Positions 32,770 to 45,384 of a DNA stretch of 64,000 nt are shown in pieces. Source of the stretch: UBA8190 sp003453695 (lineage in GTDB: Bacteria > Actinomycetota > Acidimicrobiia > Acidimicrobiales > UBA8190); assembly GCA_036796975.1 (NCBI GenBank), contig DAIRBY010000008.1, positions 15,219 through 79,218 on the forward strand. The letters run 5' to 3'. The position numbers and the translations under genes were made by a program. Position 1 is the first letter of the stretch; every line of letters begins with the position of its first letter. A model generated the notes under the pieces. It saw nothing but the letters and a program-made list of their open reading frames with translations, had not been told where the DNA came from and did no database searches.

Positions 32770-34032
32770 GTGACCGCCCAGCTACACCCCAACCTGCCCG
32801 AATCCGTCACCGTCGCCGACGGGGTCGTCCACATCGTCGACCTGGTCGAGACTGACCCAAGCGTCGTAGAGGCGCTGGAGGGCACCGACGACGCCGAGGC
32901 CGGCACCCATACCCTGCTGCGCATCGGGGCCCAGTCGGTCCGGCTCGCCTCGGTCGACCTCGACGCCCAGATGGTCGAGCGCCGCTTCGAGGCCCTGGCC
33001 GGCGGTTTCGAGGGCACGGTGACCAAGGCCGTCTCGAGCATCGCCGAGGTCACCGAGGAGCTGCTCGACGAGGAGCATGGAAGCCTGCCCACCGCCCTCG
33101 GTGGCCTGAAGGAAGAGCTGACCCAGCTCTTCGGCGACACCTTCGACCCGGACTCTCGGAGCTCGGTCATTGCCAAGATCGAGTCGGTGCTGGCCGGCAC
33201 CACCGAGCAGATGGGCCGCAGCATCCGGTCCACCTTCAGCCTCGACCAGCCCGACAGCCCCCTCGCCCGGACGAAGAGGGAGATGGTCGAGACGGTGAAG
33301 GACGAGGTGCGGTCGGTGCTCACGGAGGTGCACAACCTGCACGAGACCGTCACCGCCGCTGCGGCCGTTGCTGAAGTGGCCGACAAGCTCACCTCCAAGG
33401 GAGAGACCTTCGAGGAGCTCATCGCCGCCGGACTCGGGCCGTGCGCCACCATGCACAGCGACATCGTCGAAGCGGTCGGCCGGGCCGGCGGTGGGGGCGG
33501 CACCCGCAAGGGGGACCTGGTGGTCACCGTCTGCCCCGACGACACCGCCGGACTCCCGGTCCGTTTCGTCCTCGAGGTCAAGGACCAAAAGCTGTCGATG
33601 ACCAAGACCCTGGCGGAACTCGACGCCGCCTTGGCCAATCACGACGCCTTGGCCGCCATCGCCGTCTTCGCCGGCGAGCGCCTGGCACCCATGGGCGTCA
33701 GCTTCTGGTACTCGGGCAACCGGGCCATCCTCGTCTACTCGAAGGCCGACCCTGACCAGCGGGCGCTGCGGCTGGCCTACGAGTGGGCCCGCTGGGTGTG
33801 CCGCCGCTCGATGGCCCCAGACGGCGACGGCGGCCTCGAGGTGGAAGCGGTCCACGCCGCCATCGACCGGGCCCGCCGGGCCCTGAAGCGGCACCAGGCC
33901 ATCAAGGCTTGCCACTCGGCCATCAAGAACAAGGCCGACGAGGCCCGGGGCCACGTCGCCGACCTGGTTGCCGGCGTGGACCAGGCCATCACCGAGCTCC
34001 TCGACGCCATCCACGGCGACGAGGCCGCCTGA
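32770..34032 (+). CDS. Coiled-coil protein with a PD-(D/E)XK-like nuclease core, RmuC-like
   Basis: 420 residues. The N-terminal ~230 residues are rich in Glu/Lys/Leu heptad-like helices (for example MVETVKDEVRSVLTEVHNLHETV), probably a coiled coil. A nuclease-like core follows: RKGDLVVTV (Asp), RFVLEVKDQKL (Glu and Lys, ExK) and AIAVFAGERLAP. This order resembles RmuC-type proteins, which are linked to limiting DNA rearrangement. The last 80 residues are again helical. The GTG start has an excellent ribosome site, AGAAGGAGG, 7 nt upstream. Followed by a strong terminator, so it is probably monocistronic. Confidence 0.68.
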   Translation: MTAQLHPNLPESVTVADGVVHIVDLVETDPSVVEALEGTDDAEAGTHTLLRIGAQSVRLASVDLDAQMVERRFEALAGGFEGTVTKAVSSIAEVTEELLDEEHGSLPTALGGLKEELTQLFGDTFDPDSRSSVIAKIESVLAGTTEQMGRSIRSTFSLDQPDSPLARTKREMVETVKDEVRSVLTEVHNLHETVTAAAAVAEVADKLTSKGETFEELIAAGLGPCATMHSDIVEAVGRAGGGGGTRKGDLVVTVCPDDTAGLPVRFVLEVKDQKLSMTKTLAELDAALANHDALAAIAVFAGERLAPMGVSFWYSGNRAILVYSKADPDQRALRLAYEWARWVCRRSMAPDGDGGLEVEAVHAAIDRARRALKRHQAIKACHSAIKNKADEARGHVADLVAGVDQAITELLDAIHGDEAA

Positions 34033-34046
34033 CCAGGGGCTGGGCT

Positions 34047-34075
34047 GGGGCCCGGGGGACGCTCCCCCGGGCCCC
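34047..34075 (+). terminator. Perfect 12-bp stem hairpin, likely terminator
   Basis: GGGGCCCGGGGG and CCCCCGGGCCCC with a 5-nt loop, 14 bp after the stop codon of the coiled-coil nuclease gene. No T-run follows. The remaining ~175 bp to the next promoter contain nothing recognisable. Confidence 0.75.
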
Positions 34076-34251
34076 TACAAGCCCTGCTGCGGCTGGGCAA
34101 TGCGCACACTCCAGGGTATTCCCGGCAACAATTGGAGAGCAGCGTCAAGGGCTGCCCGTCCGCCGGATGCTGACCCCACCTCCGCAAATCAGGCGGTTAC
34201 CCTGGTCTTTTGCGCCAACTCTCCCGGCCCCCGAACCGTACTCTGGCCCCA

Positions 34252-34280
34252 TTGCACTGCCGGGTATCGCCTGGTACAGT
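34252..34280 (+). promoter_or_regulatory. Promoter of the XRE gene, leaderless
   Basis: TTGCAC (34252-34257) and TACAGT (34275-34280) are separated by exactly 17 nt, and the ATG follows 7 nt after the -10. This has the same -35 hexamer and spacing as the desaturase promoter at 16216-16245. Transcription would start at or next to the ATG. Confidence 0.75.
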
Positions 34281-34287
34281 ACAGGGC

Positions 34288-34752
34288 ATGATCGGTAGGG
34301 AAGTCCCATCAAGCCCGGTGGTGGCGACCCACGGCGACGTGGAGTTGCGCTTCCACGCCCGGGAGCTGCGGGGCGAACGGACCCTTGCCGAGACGGCCCG
34401 CCTCGTCGGTATGAACCGGGACGAGCTCGCCCGGATCGAACGGGGAGAGACCGTGCAGATCCGCTTCGAGACCCTGGCCAAGCTGGTGAGCGGCCTTCGC
34501 TGCGAACTGAGCGACTTGATCGAGGTGGTGCCGACGGCAGCGGCGAAGGAAGGGGCGCCCTGGTTGGCTCCGTTGGCCGCGCTGCGGGCCGGCCGGGGGC
34601 GCCCGGGCCTGCCCGGCCGACACGACCCGGACGCCATGGTCGAAGAGACGCTGCCGGCAGGGTTGGCGGCGACGTTCCGTGAAGACGTGTCTGGCGAAGA
34701 CGCCGACGAGCTGGTGCGACGTTCGGCGTTCCGGCCGGCGATTCGGCGGTGA
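34288..34752 (+). CDS. XRE-family helix-turn-helix regulator paired with an unknown gene
   Basis: 154 residues from the ATG right behind a strong promoter. HTH: LRGERTLAETARLVGMNRDELARIERGETVQIRFETLAKLVSGLRCELSDLIEVV, a clear Cro/C1 fold. The C-terminal 60 residues are Gly/Arg/Pro-rich and then acidic, perhaps for contact with the partner. The stop overlaps the next start (GTGA). The pair looks like an antitoxin-toxin or regulator-effector module. Confidence 0.8.
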   Translation: MIGREVPSSPVVATHGDVELRFHARELRGERTLAETARLVGMNRDELARIERGETVQIRFETLAKLVSGLRCELSDLIEVVPTAAAKEGAPWLAPLAALRAGRGRPGLPGRHDPDAMVEETLPAGLAATFREDVSGEDADELVRRSAFRPAIRR

Positions 34753-35594
34753 CGGACGAGCCCAGTTCGCTCTACCGCCACGACGATGACGCCCCGCTCC
34801 AGCAGGGTGACGTCCTGCTGGCTCCCCTAGTCAGAGTCGTGCCGGCCGGAGCCCCGCCCGACACCGGCCCGGGCCGGCTCTTCGAGCAGGCGAAGGCGGT
34901 GGTCCCGCCGCCCGACCCAGACCTGGGGGAGGCGGAAGTCCGTGTGGGGTGGGGGCCGGTCGTCCTCACCAGCCACGACTGCCATCTGGAAAAGGAGTTC
35001 CAGCGTCGCTACCGGCAGCTCCGGCGGGCAGGCCGGTCAAAGGCCGATGCCATTGCCGCCGCCGAAGAGGACCAGTCGCTCGACCGGTGGCTCATGGTCG
35101 CACCGATCCACGACCCCTTCATCGACGTGGCCCCGGGCGACCGGGCCGCCCAACAGGCCGCCGAGGCCGCAGCAAACGGTGAGGTCATCGGGCTGTGCCC
35201 GATCCCGCCGTTTGCCGAGCGAGGCATCAGCGGCGGGGTTGCTGACCTTACGTGGTTGTCGACCATCGACAGGACAACCGTTGTGGCTCGTTTGGCGTCG
35301 ATGAGCGAGGAGGGCCGTAGCCGTCTCCGGATGGCCCTTGCCCGCAGTAGTGCCTTGCGGACGCCAGAGCTCGGGTTCATCCTGGAGGACATCATCGGAG
35401 ACCGCATCGACGACGCCCGTCGGAGTTCAGCCGATCCTCTCGTAGTCGAACTCGAGCTTCGTAGGAGCGGCACGGTACGTCTCCTCGCCCAACCCGGGGA
35501 GCCGGCCACTGGTGGACCCGAGCGCACCCGGGCGTCGGCCCCGCACGCCGGCGCAGCCCCCACGGCCCGGTCGGCCGAGCGACGGCGAAGGTAA
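34749..35594 (+). CDS. Unrecognised protein coupled to an XRE regulator
   Basis: 281 residues. An early QQGDVLLAPLVRVVP motif and then GWGPVVLTSHDCHLEKEFQRRY, where a conserved-looking His-Asp-Cys sits after a beta strand; similar 'vvlTs.CDle' segments occur in an uncharacterised family I can only partly recall. A helical insertion (RRAGRSKADAIAAAEEDQSLDR) follows, then beta-rich segments LMVAPIHDPF and IGLCPIPPF. The C-terminal tail is disordered. It overlaps the XRE gene by 4 nt, so the two are made together. Function unknown; a toxin or effector role is inferred. Confidence 0.6.
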   Translation: MTDEPSSLYRHDDDAPLQQGDVLLAPLVRVVPAGAPPDTGPGRLFEQAKAVVPPPDPDLGEAEVRVGWGPVVLTSHDCHLEKEFQRRYRQLRRAGRSKADAIAAAEEDQSLDRWLMVAPIHDPFIDVAPGDRAAQQAAEAAANGEVIGLCPIPPFAERGISGGVADLTWLSTIDRTTVVARLASMSEEGRSRLRMALARSSALRTPELGFILEDIIGDRIDDARRSSADPLVVELELRRSGTVRLLAQPGEPATGGPERTRASAPHAGAAPTARSAERRRR

Positions 35595-35776
35595 CGCTCA
35601 CCCCTCGATGCCCCCCGATGGGCCGCTTCTGTCGTGAGGGGTCGGCGGCCGGTCCGGTGACATCCGCGCTAGTTGGCCGCTCGCGCTCCTGGTCAGAAGC
35701 CGGGGCGTCACCAAACGCGGTTTCCTGGCGTCTTTTCACGCGACTTCACACGTAGCTCCCCGTCGCTCCGGATTCG

Positions 35777-36430
35777 CTAGTTCGCTGCGGGCGTGGCGGT
35801 CTGCCTCGCCCAGAACCCCGCCGCTGCCCTCGCCACGACGGCGGCGACCTGCTCCAAGGTCAAGACGGTGGTGTCGACGGCCAGGTGGTAGAGGCTCAGG
35901 TCGTTCCAGTCGCGCCCGTACAGGCGCTTCAGATACAGGCCGCGCACCCGGTCGGTATCGGCTTGCCGGCGTTCGGCTTCCTCGCGGCCGACGCCCTCGA
36001 TGGCCATGGCGCGCTCCACGCGCTGCTCGACTGGACCGTGCAGCCGCACGTGGAAGGCGTCGGGCACGAGCACCGTCGCCCCCCATCCCAGGATGACTCC
36101 TCCGTCGTGCTCGTCGACGAAGGCTCGCACGCGCTCGGCTGTCTGCTGACGGAGGTCGTCGTCGGAGCTGGCCACCGGCTTGGCCGGCGGTGGGGCACCG
36201 GGGCTGAAGGCATCGGGCAGGTTGGCGAACGTGGACACGATCCGTTCGATGAGGCTGCTGGTGCGCTCCTCGACGGTCGCTTCCTCTCCTGCCTGCTTGG
36301 GGACGCCACCTGTGAAGCGGGCGGGCACGGCACGGTCCATGAACGGCAGATCGAGGGCCTTGGCCACGGCCGGCGCCACCACACTCCCGCCGGCCCCGTA
36401 GCTGCCCGAGATGGTGACGACGCGTCTCAC
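35777..36430 (-). CDS. Cytidylate-kinase-like P-loop protein
   Basis: 217 residues. N-terminal VVTISGSYGAGGSVVAPAVAKALDLPFMDR, which has the layout of the cytidylate kinase-like family (PF13189), with a loose P-loop (GSYGAGGS rather than GxxGxGKS). Further family segments are GVILGWGATVLVPDAFHVRLHGPVEQRVERAM and GREEAERRQADTDRVRGLYLKRLYGRDWNDLSLYHLAVDT. The loop lacks the usual Lys, as is normal for this family. Nucleotide substrate and role unknown. GTG start, with TATGGT 9 nt upstream. The 182-bp gap before it (35595-35776) shows nothing recognisable. Confidence 0.8.
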   Translation of the reverse strand: MRRVVTISGSYGAGGSVVAPAVAKALDLPFMDRAVPARFTGGVPKQAGEEATVEERTSSLIERIVSTFANLPDAFSPGAPPPAKPVASSDDDLRQQTAERVRAFVDEHDGGVILGWGATVLVPDAFHVRLHGPVEQRVERAMAIEGVGREEAERRQADTDRVRGLYLKRLYGRDWNDLSLYHLAVDTTVLTLEQVAAVVARAAAGFWARQTATPAAN

Positions 36431-36475
36431 GTCGTCGAAACCATATCCAGGGGGCTCCGGCGCGGCACGGATCCT

Positions 36476-36973
36476 TCAGGCGCCTTCCGGCTCGTTCTCA
36501 CGGCGAGAGAGCGCCAGCACGCCCAACATGAGATGGGACAGGCTGGAGAGGTCCGTGGCCGGAACCCGGATCGCACGGCGGTGGGCGCCGTCGGCGTTGT
36601 ACACGTCCACCGACTGCTCGCCGTCCCAGAGCGCATAGCCCCAACGCTTGGCCCGCACCAGCCACGAGCCGTGCAGGTCGTCGAGCTCCACGTGCACCGT
36701 TTCGGGGGCCGGGGCGCTCGTGGTTGCCGTCGACACCGGGGGCCGCGCCACCTCGGACAACGCCACCGAGGCTCGGGACAGGACGTCTGCCCGGTCCCAA
36801 CTCTCCTGGACGGTCATGGGCTGTGGCACCACGATCTCCGACCACCGGCCGCCCAGGTCGTGCAGCTCGATGCGGCTCTGGCCCTTCCACACGGCGAGCC
36901 TGCTTCGAGGCTCGTCGACGACGACGGCGAGCGCCCCGTCGACGATCTGCGGTGCGACACCAACCGCGCCCAT
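36476..36973 (-). CDS. Hypothetical protein
   Basis: 165 residues from the ATG at 36973; an upstream ATG (37027) would add 18 residues without a ribosome site. Beta-rich with repeated segments: LAVWKGQSRIELHDLGGRWSEIVVPQ in the first half and VHVELDDLHGSWLVRAKRWGYALWDGEQSVDVYNADG in the second, perhaps two copies of one small fold. No motifs recognised. Located between the kinase-like genes, 45 bp from the cytidylate-kinase-like gene start. Confidence 0.6.
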   Translation of the reverse strand: MGAVGVAPQIVDGALAVVVDEPRSRLAVWKGQSRIELHDLGGRWSEIVVPQPMTVQESWDRADVLSRASVALSEVARPPVSTATTSAPAPETVHVELDDLHGSWLVRAKRWGYALWDGEQSVDVYNADGAHRRAIRVPATDLSSLSHLMLGVLALSRRENEPEGA

Positions 36974-37112
36974 AGCCAGGCCCCCTGCCCCGATCCGCCC
37001 CTCACTCCACCCGGGAGGGCACCTCATCTCCCCGGAGGACCCGCTTCCTCTGCCGAGAGGGATCGGCAGCGCCGCAGGGGTGCTTTAGGGCACTGGCTCG
37101 CGGCCGGGAGGG

Positions 37113-38048
37113 TCAGCTCACCAACCGGGCCGGGTCGCTGCCGAGCAGGGCGCGTCCGGCGCGCTCACCGCCGAGCAATTCGCGCTGCGGGCGCGTGGTG
37201 CGCCGGCCCAGCCGGGTGCACAGCGCCACGGCCTCGGCGGCGACAGCGGCGGCGTCGCCGGGCCGGGAGGAAGGGTCCTTGGCCAGCAGCCCGCACACGA
37301 AGGTGGCGACGTCTGCCGGTACCGCGTCGGGAAGCGGGCGGGGCTGTTCGGTGACGTGTTCGACGGCGGCGGCCACGGGGCCGTCGGAGGCGAAGGGCAG
37401 GGCGCCGCTCAAGCACAGGTAGGCGACGATCCCCAGGCTGTAGATGTCCGACCCCGACGTGACCGGCAGGCCGGCCAGCTGCTCAGGTGCACAGAAGGCG
37501 GCACGGTCGAGATCGGCGTGGAACTCGGCCAGCGGCACCTCCCCGACGGCACGGGCCATGCCGAAGTCGGTGATCTTGAGCACTCCGTCGCCACGGAGCA
37601 GCAAGTTGGAGGGCTTCACGTTCCCGTGCACCAGGCCGCCCTGGTGGGCGGCGTGCAGGGTGCTGGCCGCCTGCGCCACCAGGTCCATGGTGACCACCGA
37701 CGACAGCGGCTCCTGGTCGAGCAGCACCTGCAACGAAACGCCATCCACCAGCTCGGTCACCAGGTAGACGACCGGCGAACCGTCCGGCCCAGCCGGTGCC
37801 TGCTCGCCGAAGTCGTAGACCCAGGCGGTCCCGGGGTGGGACACCGCCGCCCACGCCCGAGCCTCCTCCCCGAAGGCCCGGCGGAACTCAGGGTTCAAGG
37901 CGAACTCGGGCCGAATGAGCTTCAGGGCGACCGGGCGCATGAGCTTGTCGTCCCGCGCCCGCCACACTTCACCGAGCGCCCCGGTGTCGAGGCATTCGAC
38001 GAGGTGGTAGCGCCCGGCGAGCGGCTCCTTGGGTCCGAGGACGGTCAT
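37113..38048 (-). CDS. Serine/threonine kinase fold protein lacking the catalytic Asp (probable pseudokinase)
   Basis: 311 residues with a full Hanks-type fold: glycine loop LDTGALGEVWRARDD (20-33), ATP Lys43 in PVALKLIRP, alpha-C Glu in AFGEEARAW, DFG at 161-163 (ITDFGMARA), APE-like CAPEQL, and GSDIYSLGIVAYLCLSG. The catalytic loop, normally HRDVKPSN, reads HGNVKPSN (141-148), so Arg and the catalytic Asp are replaced by Gly and Asn. No transmembrane segment or sensor domain follows. It may act as a scaffold or ATP-binding switch. I chose the ATG with AAGGGATCCC upstream. Divergent from gpsA. Confidence 0.85.
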   Translation of the reverse strand: MTVLGPKEPLAGRYHLVECLDTGALGEVWRARDDKLMRPVALKLIRPEFALNPEFRRAFGEEARAWAAVSHPGTAWVYDFGEQAPAGPDGSPVVYLVTELVDGVSLQVLLDQEPLSSVVTMDLVAQAASTLHAAHQGGLVHGNVKPSNLLLRGDGVLKITDFGMARAVGEVPLAEFHADLDRAAFCAPEQLAGLPVTSGSDIYSLGIVAYLCLSGALPFASDGPVAAAVEHVTEQPRPLPDAVPADVATFVCGLLAKDPSSRPGDAAAVAAEAVALCTRLGRRTTRPQRELLGGERAGRALLGSDPARLVS

Positions 38049-38270
38049 GGGATCCCTTCTGCTGCGGCTCCGGCTAGCGGCCTCGGCCCGTGACGGACGG
38101 TTTGCCACGTATCTACCCTGGGCTCCGGGCCGAGAACCCACGTGTCGGCCGGACTAGGTTCCAACGACACCGGGTTCCGACGTCGGCGCTCGCGCACGGA
38201 GCGGCAGGCGAGGTTCGGGGCCCGACAGGGGTGGGGCAGGGATGGGATCGCACAGGGAAGGGAGGCCGGG

Positions 38271-39260
38271 GTGCGGGTAGCCGTCCTCGGCGCCGGCTCG
38301 TGGGGCACGACGATGGCCGCGCTGGTGGCGCCTCGTCACCCCACGGTCCTGTGGGCCCGCAGCCCCGAGGTGGCCAAGGCGGTCAACGACGACCACGTCA
38401 ACCCGGCGTACCTGCCCGACCGGCCGTTGCCCGAGGAGCTCCCGGCCACCTCGGACCTGGGCGAGGCGGTCTCCGACGCCGACCTGCTCGTCGTGGGCGT
38501 GCCCACCTCCGGCTTCCGGGCCGTCCTCGACGACGCCAAGGCCTTCGTCCGTCCCTGGGTGCCGGTGGTGAGCCTGGCCAAGGGGTTCGAGCGGGGCTCG
38601 CAGCTGCGCATGACGGAGATCATCAAGGAGGTGCTGCCCGGGCACCCCGCGGCGGCGCTCACAGGGCCGAACATCGCCCGGGAGATCATGGAAGGTAAGG
38701 CCGCCGCCGCCGTCGTGGCCACCGAGGACCTCGCCGTCGCCGCCGCCATACAGAAGGTGGTGACCCGGGGGGTGTTCCGGGTCTACGTCAACGACGACGT
38801 CATCGGCTGCGAGGTCGGGGGCGCCCTCAAGAACGTCGTCGCCATCGCCGCCGGCATCGGAGAGGGGCTCGGTGTCGGCGACAACACCCGGGCTGCGGTG
38901 ATGGCACGTGGGTTGGCGGAGCTCAGCCGTCTCGGCGTCGCCATGGGCGCGCGTCCCACCACCTTCATGGGCCTGGCCGGCATGGGCGACCTCATCGCCA
39001 CGTGCATGAGCCCCTTCTCCCGCAACCGCACCGTCGGCGAGCAGCTCGGACGGGGGCGCAAGCTCGACGACATCCTGGCCGAGCTGCACATGGTGGCCGA
39101 AGGCGTGAACACGGCGGTGCTCGTGCTGGAGCTGGCGGATCGATTCCACCTCGAGCTGCCCATCTGCCGGATGATCGACCGCGTGGTGCGCGGCGAGATC
39201 GCTCCCGCCGACGCCTACTTCGGCCTCACGCCTGCCGGGCACGAGCTCGACCCGGGGTGA
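38271..39260 (+). CDS. gpsA: NAD(P)H-dependent glycerol-3-phosphate dehydrogenase
   Basis: 329 residues. Reduces dihydroxyacetone phosphate to sn-glycerol 3-phosphate for membrane lipid synthesis. N-terminal dinucleotide fold VRVAVLGAGSWGTTMA, then LAKGFERGS, LTGPNIAREIMEGK, and the active-site Lys in GGALKNVVAIAAGIGEGL, with GLAGMGDLIATC and the C-terminal domain. The start is the GTG with GGGAGG upstream; the frame is open to 38142 but without family similarity. The 222-bp gap to the divergent pseudokinase contains no clear promoter. Confidence 0.96.
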   Translation: MRVAVLGAGSWGTTMAALVAPRHPTVLWARSPEVAKAVNDDHVNPAYLPDRPLPEELPATSDLGEAVSDADLLVVGVPTSGFRAVLDDAKAFVRPWVPVVSLAKGFERGSQLRMTEIIKEVLPGHPAAALTGPNIAREIMEGKAAAAVVATEDLAVAAAIQKVVTRGVFRVYVNDDVIGCEVGGALKNVVAIAAGIGEGLGVGDNTRAAVMARGLAELSRLGVAMGARPTTFMGLAGMGDLIATCMSPFSRNRTVGEQLGRGRKLDDILAELHMVAEGVNTAVLVLELADRFHLELPICRMIDRVVRGEIAPADAYFGLTPAGHELDPG

Positions 39261-39310
39261 CGGCGGGGCGGCCGGAGGCAACGGTCTCGTTCCCTCATGT
39301 GCCGGACCGC

Positions 39311-40249
39311 TCAGAAGCGGGCACCTGGGTGCATCTGGGCCCGCCTGGGTGGCACGGCCACGTGGAGCAGGTCCTTGGCGCACACCACGTCCGGGAACAC
39401 GGCGGCCGCCTCCTGGGCCAGCACGCCGGCGTCGGGGTAGCGCTGGGAGAAGTGGGTGATCACCAGTCGCCGGGCGCCGCTCTCCTCGGCGATCCGTCCG
39501 GCCTGGGCGGCGGTCAGGTGCCGGAACTGCCGGGCCAATGCCGCGTCGGCCTCGGCGAAGGTGGCCTCGCACACCAGCAGGTCGGCGCCCTCGGCCAAGG
39601 CGAAGGCGGCGTCGCACAGGCCCGTGTCCATGACAAAGGCCACCACCTGGCCCGGTCGCGCCGTGCTCACGTCCTCGATCCGGACCGGATCCGGCCGCCC
39701 CGTGACCGCCACGCTGCCCTCGCGTACCAGCCGGCCGACATCGGGGCCGTGCACTCCCGACTCGTCGAGACGATCGGGGAGCACGGTGCGCCCGGCCGGC
39801 TCCACCAGCCGCCACCCCATCGTCTCCGGTTCGTGGTCGAGGTGCGCCGCCTCCAGCGCGAACGGCGGACCGGCCTCGACCACGCCCGGATCCACCACGG
39901 GGCGTAGCTGGAGCGTGGTTCGCTCCTCGAACACCGAGGCGTGAAGGAGGCGGTCGACGTACGGAGCGCCACTCGCCGGGAAGTGCAGCGCCACCGGATG
40001 CTCCACCTCGTCGAGCGACAGCCGCTGCACCACCCCCGGCAGACCCAGGCTGTGGTCGCCGTGGAAGTGGGTGATGCAGATCCGGGTGATCGACGACGAG
40101 CGCACCCCCGCCAGCAGCATCTGGCGCTGCGTGCCCTCACCGGGGTCGAACAGGATGCCCTCGTCGTCCCAGCGCAGGAAGTAGCCGTTGTGGTTGCGAT
40201 AGCGCGTGGGAGCCTGGCTCGCTGTCCCCAACACGACCAGCTCTCGCAT
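39311..40249 (-). CDS. rnz: Ribonuclease Z, tRNA 3' processing
   Basis: 312 residues of the metallo-beta-lactamase fold. Motif FDPGEGTQRQM (the RNase Z-specific Asp/Glu-Gly loop), zinc motif THFHGDHSLGLPG, the MDTGLCDAA strand, and HLTAAQAGRIAEESGARRLVITHFSQRY, which contains the conserved His of the RNase Z/ElaC family. It cleaves tRNA precursors after the discriminator base. Divergent from the FKBP gene with about 48 bp between starts; CACACT lies 6 nt before its ATG. Confidence 0.92.
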   Translation of the reverse strand: MRELVVLGTASQAPTRYRNHNGYFLRWDDEGILFDPGEGTQRQMLLAGVRSSSITRICITHFHGDHSLGLPGVVQRLSLDEVEHPVALHFPASGAPYVDRLLHASVFEERTTLQLRPVVDPGVVEAGPPFALEAAHLDHEPETMGWRLVEPAGRTVLPDRLDESGVHGPDVGRLVREGSVAVTGRPDPVRIEDVSTARPGQVVAFVMDTGLCDAAFALAEGADLLVCEATFAEADAALARQFRHLTAAQAGRIAEESGARRLVITHFSQRYPDAGVLAQEAAAVFPDVVCAKDLLHVAVPPRRAQMHPGARF

Positions 40250-40297
40250 CCCCCCAGTGTGGCGGCAGCCGGGCCGGCCTCGTTAGGGTGCCCCTCC

Positions 40298-40930
40298 GTG
40301 CCGTCGTCACCTGCCTGGCCATCCACCCGTTCCCGGCTTCCCGCGCCGTCGGTGCCTGGCCGCTTCCGACAGATCGCCCTGCCTGGACGTGCGTCGGTCA
40401 CCTGCTCGCTGCTGGTGCCCGGGCTTCTGTTGGGCTTGCTCCTCGCCGCCTGCAGCAGCCCCTCCAACTCGGGCGCAGGGTCGGGCTCGGCGTCGTCGAG
40501 CACATCGTCGACTCCGGCCATCACGGCCGCCACCATGACGTGGTCTCCCGCCGGGACCTTCGGGACGGAGCCCACCGTGACCGTTCCCTCCGGCACGCCT
40601 CCCACGGAGCTGCTGTCCAAGGACCTCATCGCCGGGACCGGAGCCACGGCCCAGTCAGGCCAGACCGTGACCGTCCAGTACATCGGGTACTCGTGGACGA
40701 CCAAGCAGAAGTTCGACGCGTCGTGGGATCGGAACCAGCCCTTCCCCTTCCCGCTCGGGGCGGGACACGTGATCGGGGGATGGGACCAGGGTGTGCTCGG
40801 GATGAAGGTGGGGGGTCGACGCGAGCTCGTCATCCCGCCGTCGCTGGCCTACGGGCCGCAGTCGCCGACCCCGGCCATCCCGGCCAACGACACGTTGATC
40901 TTCGTGGTCGACCTGGTCAAGGTCGGCTGA
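40298..40930 (+). CDS. FKBP-type peptidyl-prolyl isomerase, lipoprotein
   Basis: 210 residues. A long N-terminal region of about 35 residues precedes a hydrophobic stretch ending in a lipobox (LLLAAC, Cys near residue 52), so the mature protein is anchored outside the cell. A Ser/Gly-rich linker follows, then an FKBP domain: VTVQYIGYSW, KFDASWDRNQPFPFPLGAGHVIGGWDQGVLGMKVGGRRELVIPPSLAYG, and VVDLVKVG. It assists folding of exported proteins. GTG start with TAGGGT 8 nt upstream; a GTG further downstream would give a more usual signal peptide length. Confidence 0.88.
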   Translation: MPSSPAWPSTRSRLPAPSVPGRFRQIALPGRASVTCSLLVPGLLLGLLLAACSSPSNSGAGSGSASSSTSSTPAITAATMTWSPAGTFGTEPTVTVPSGTPPTELLSKDLIAGTGATAQSGQTVTVQYIGYSWTTKQKFDASWDRNQPFPFPLGAGHVIGGWDQGVLGMKVGGRRELVIPPSLAYGPQSPTPAIPANDTLIFVVDLVKVG

Positions 40931-40948
40931 GCATCCTGACCCCCTGGC

Positions 40949-45193
<4,245 letters not shown>

Positions 45194-45280
45194 CTGAGTG
45201 ATTCAACCACCCGGGTGTGCCGCTCCGTGCCGTCGGGTTCCCGGCCAGGACCCACCTCGGGGCCCCGACTCGGCCCATTC

Positions 45281-45345
45281 GGCTCCGGCTCCGGACCCGG
45301 CCGCCCCGGCCCCGGCCCCGGCTCCGGCTCCGGCGCGTCGCCGCC
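45281..45345. repeat. Short 6-bp tandem repeats (ggctcc / ccggcc) in a divergent gap
   Basis: ggctccggctccgga, then cggccccggccccggctccggctccggcg, about nine degenerate 6-bp units in the 191-bp gap between the divergent lhr and SnoaL-like genes. Apart from this array the gap shows nothing recognisable. Confidence 0.65.
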
Positions 45346-45384
45346 CGGACCCGTTTAGCGTCTCGGCCAAACGGAGGCCGGGGC

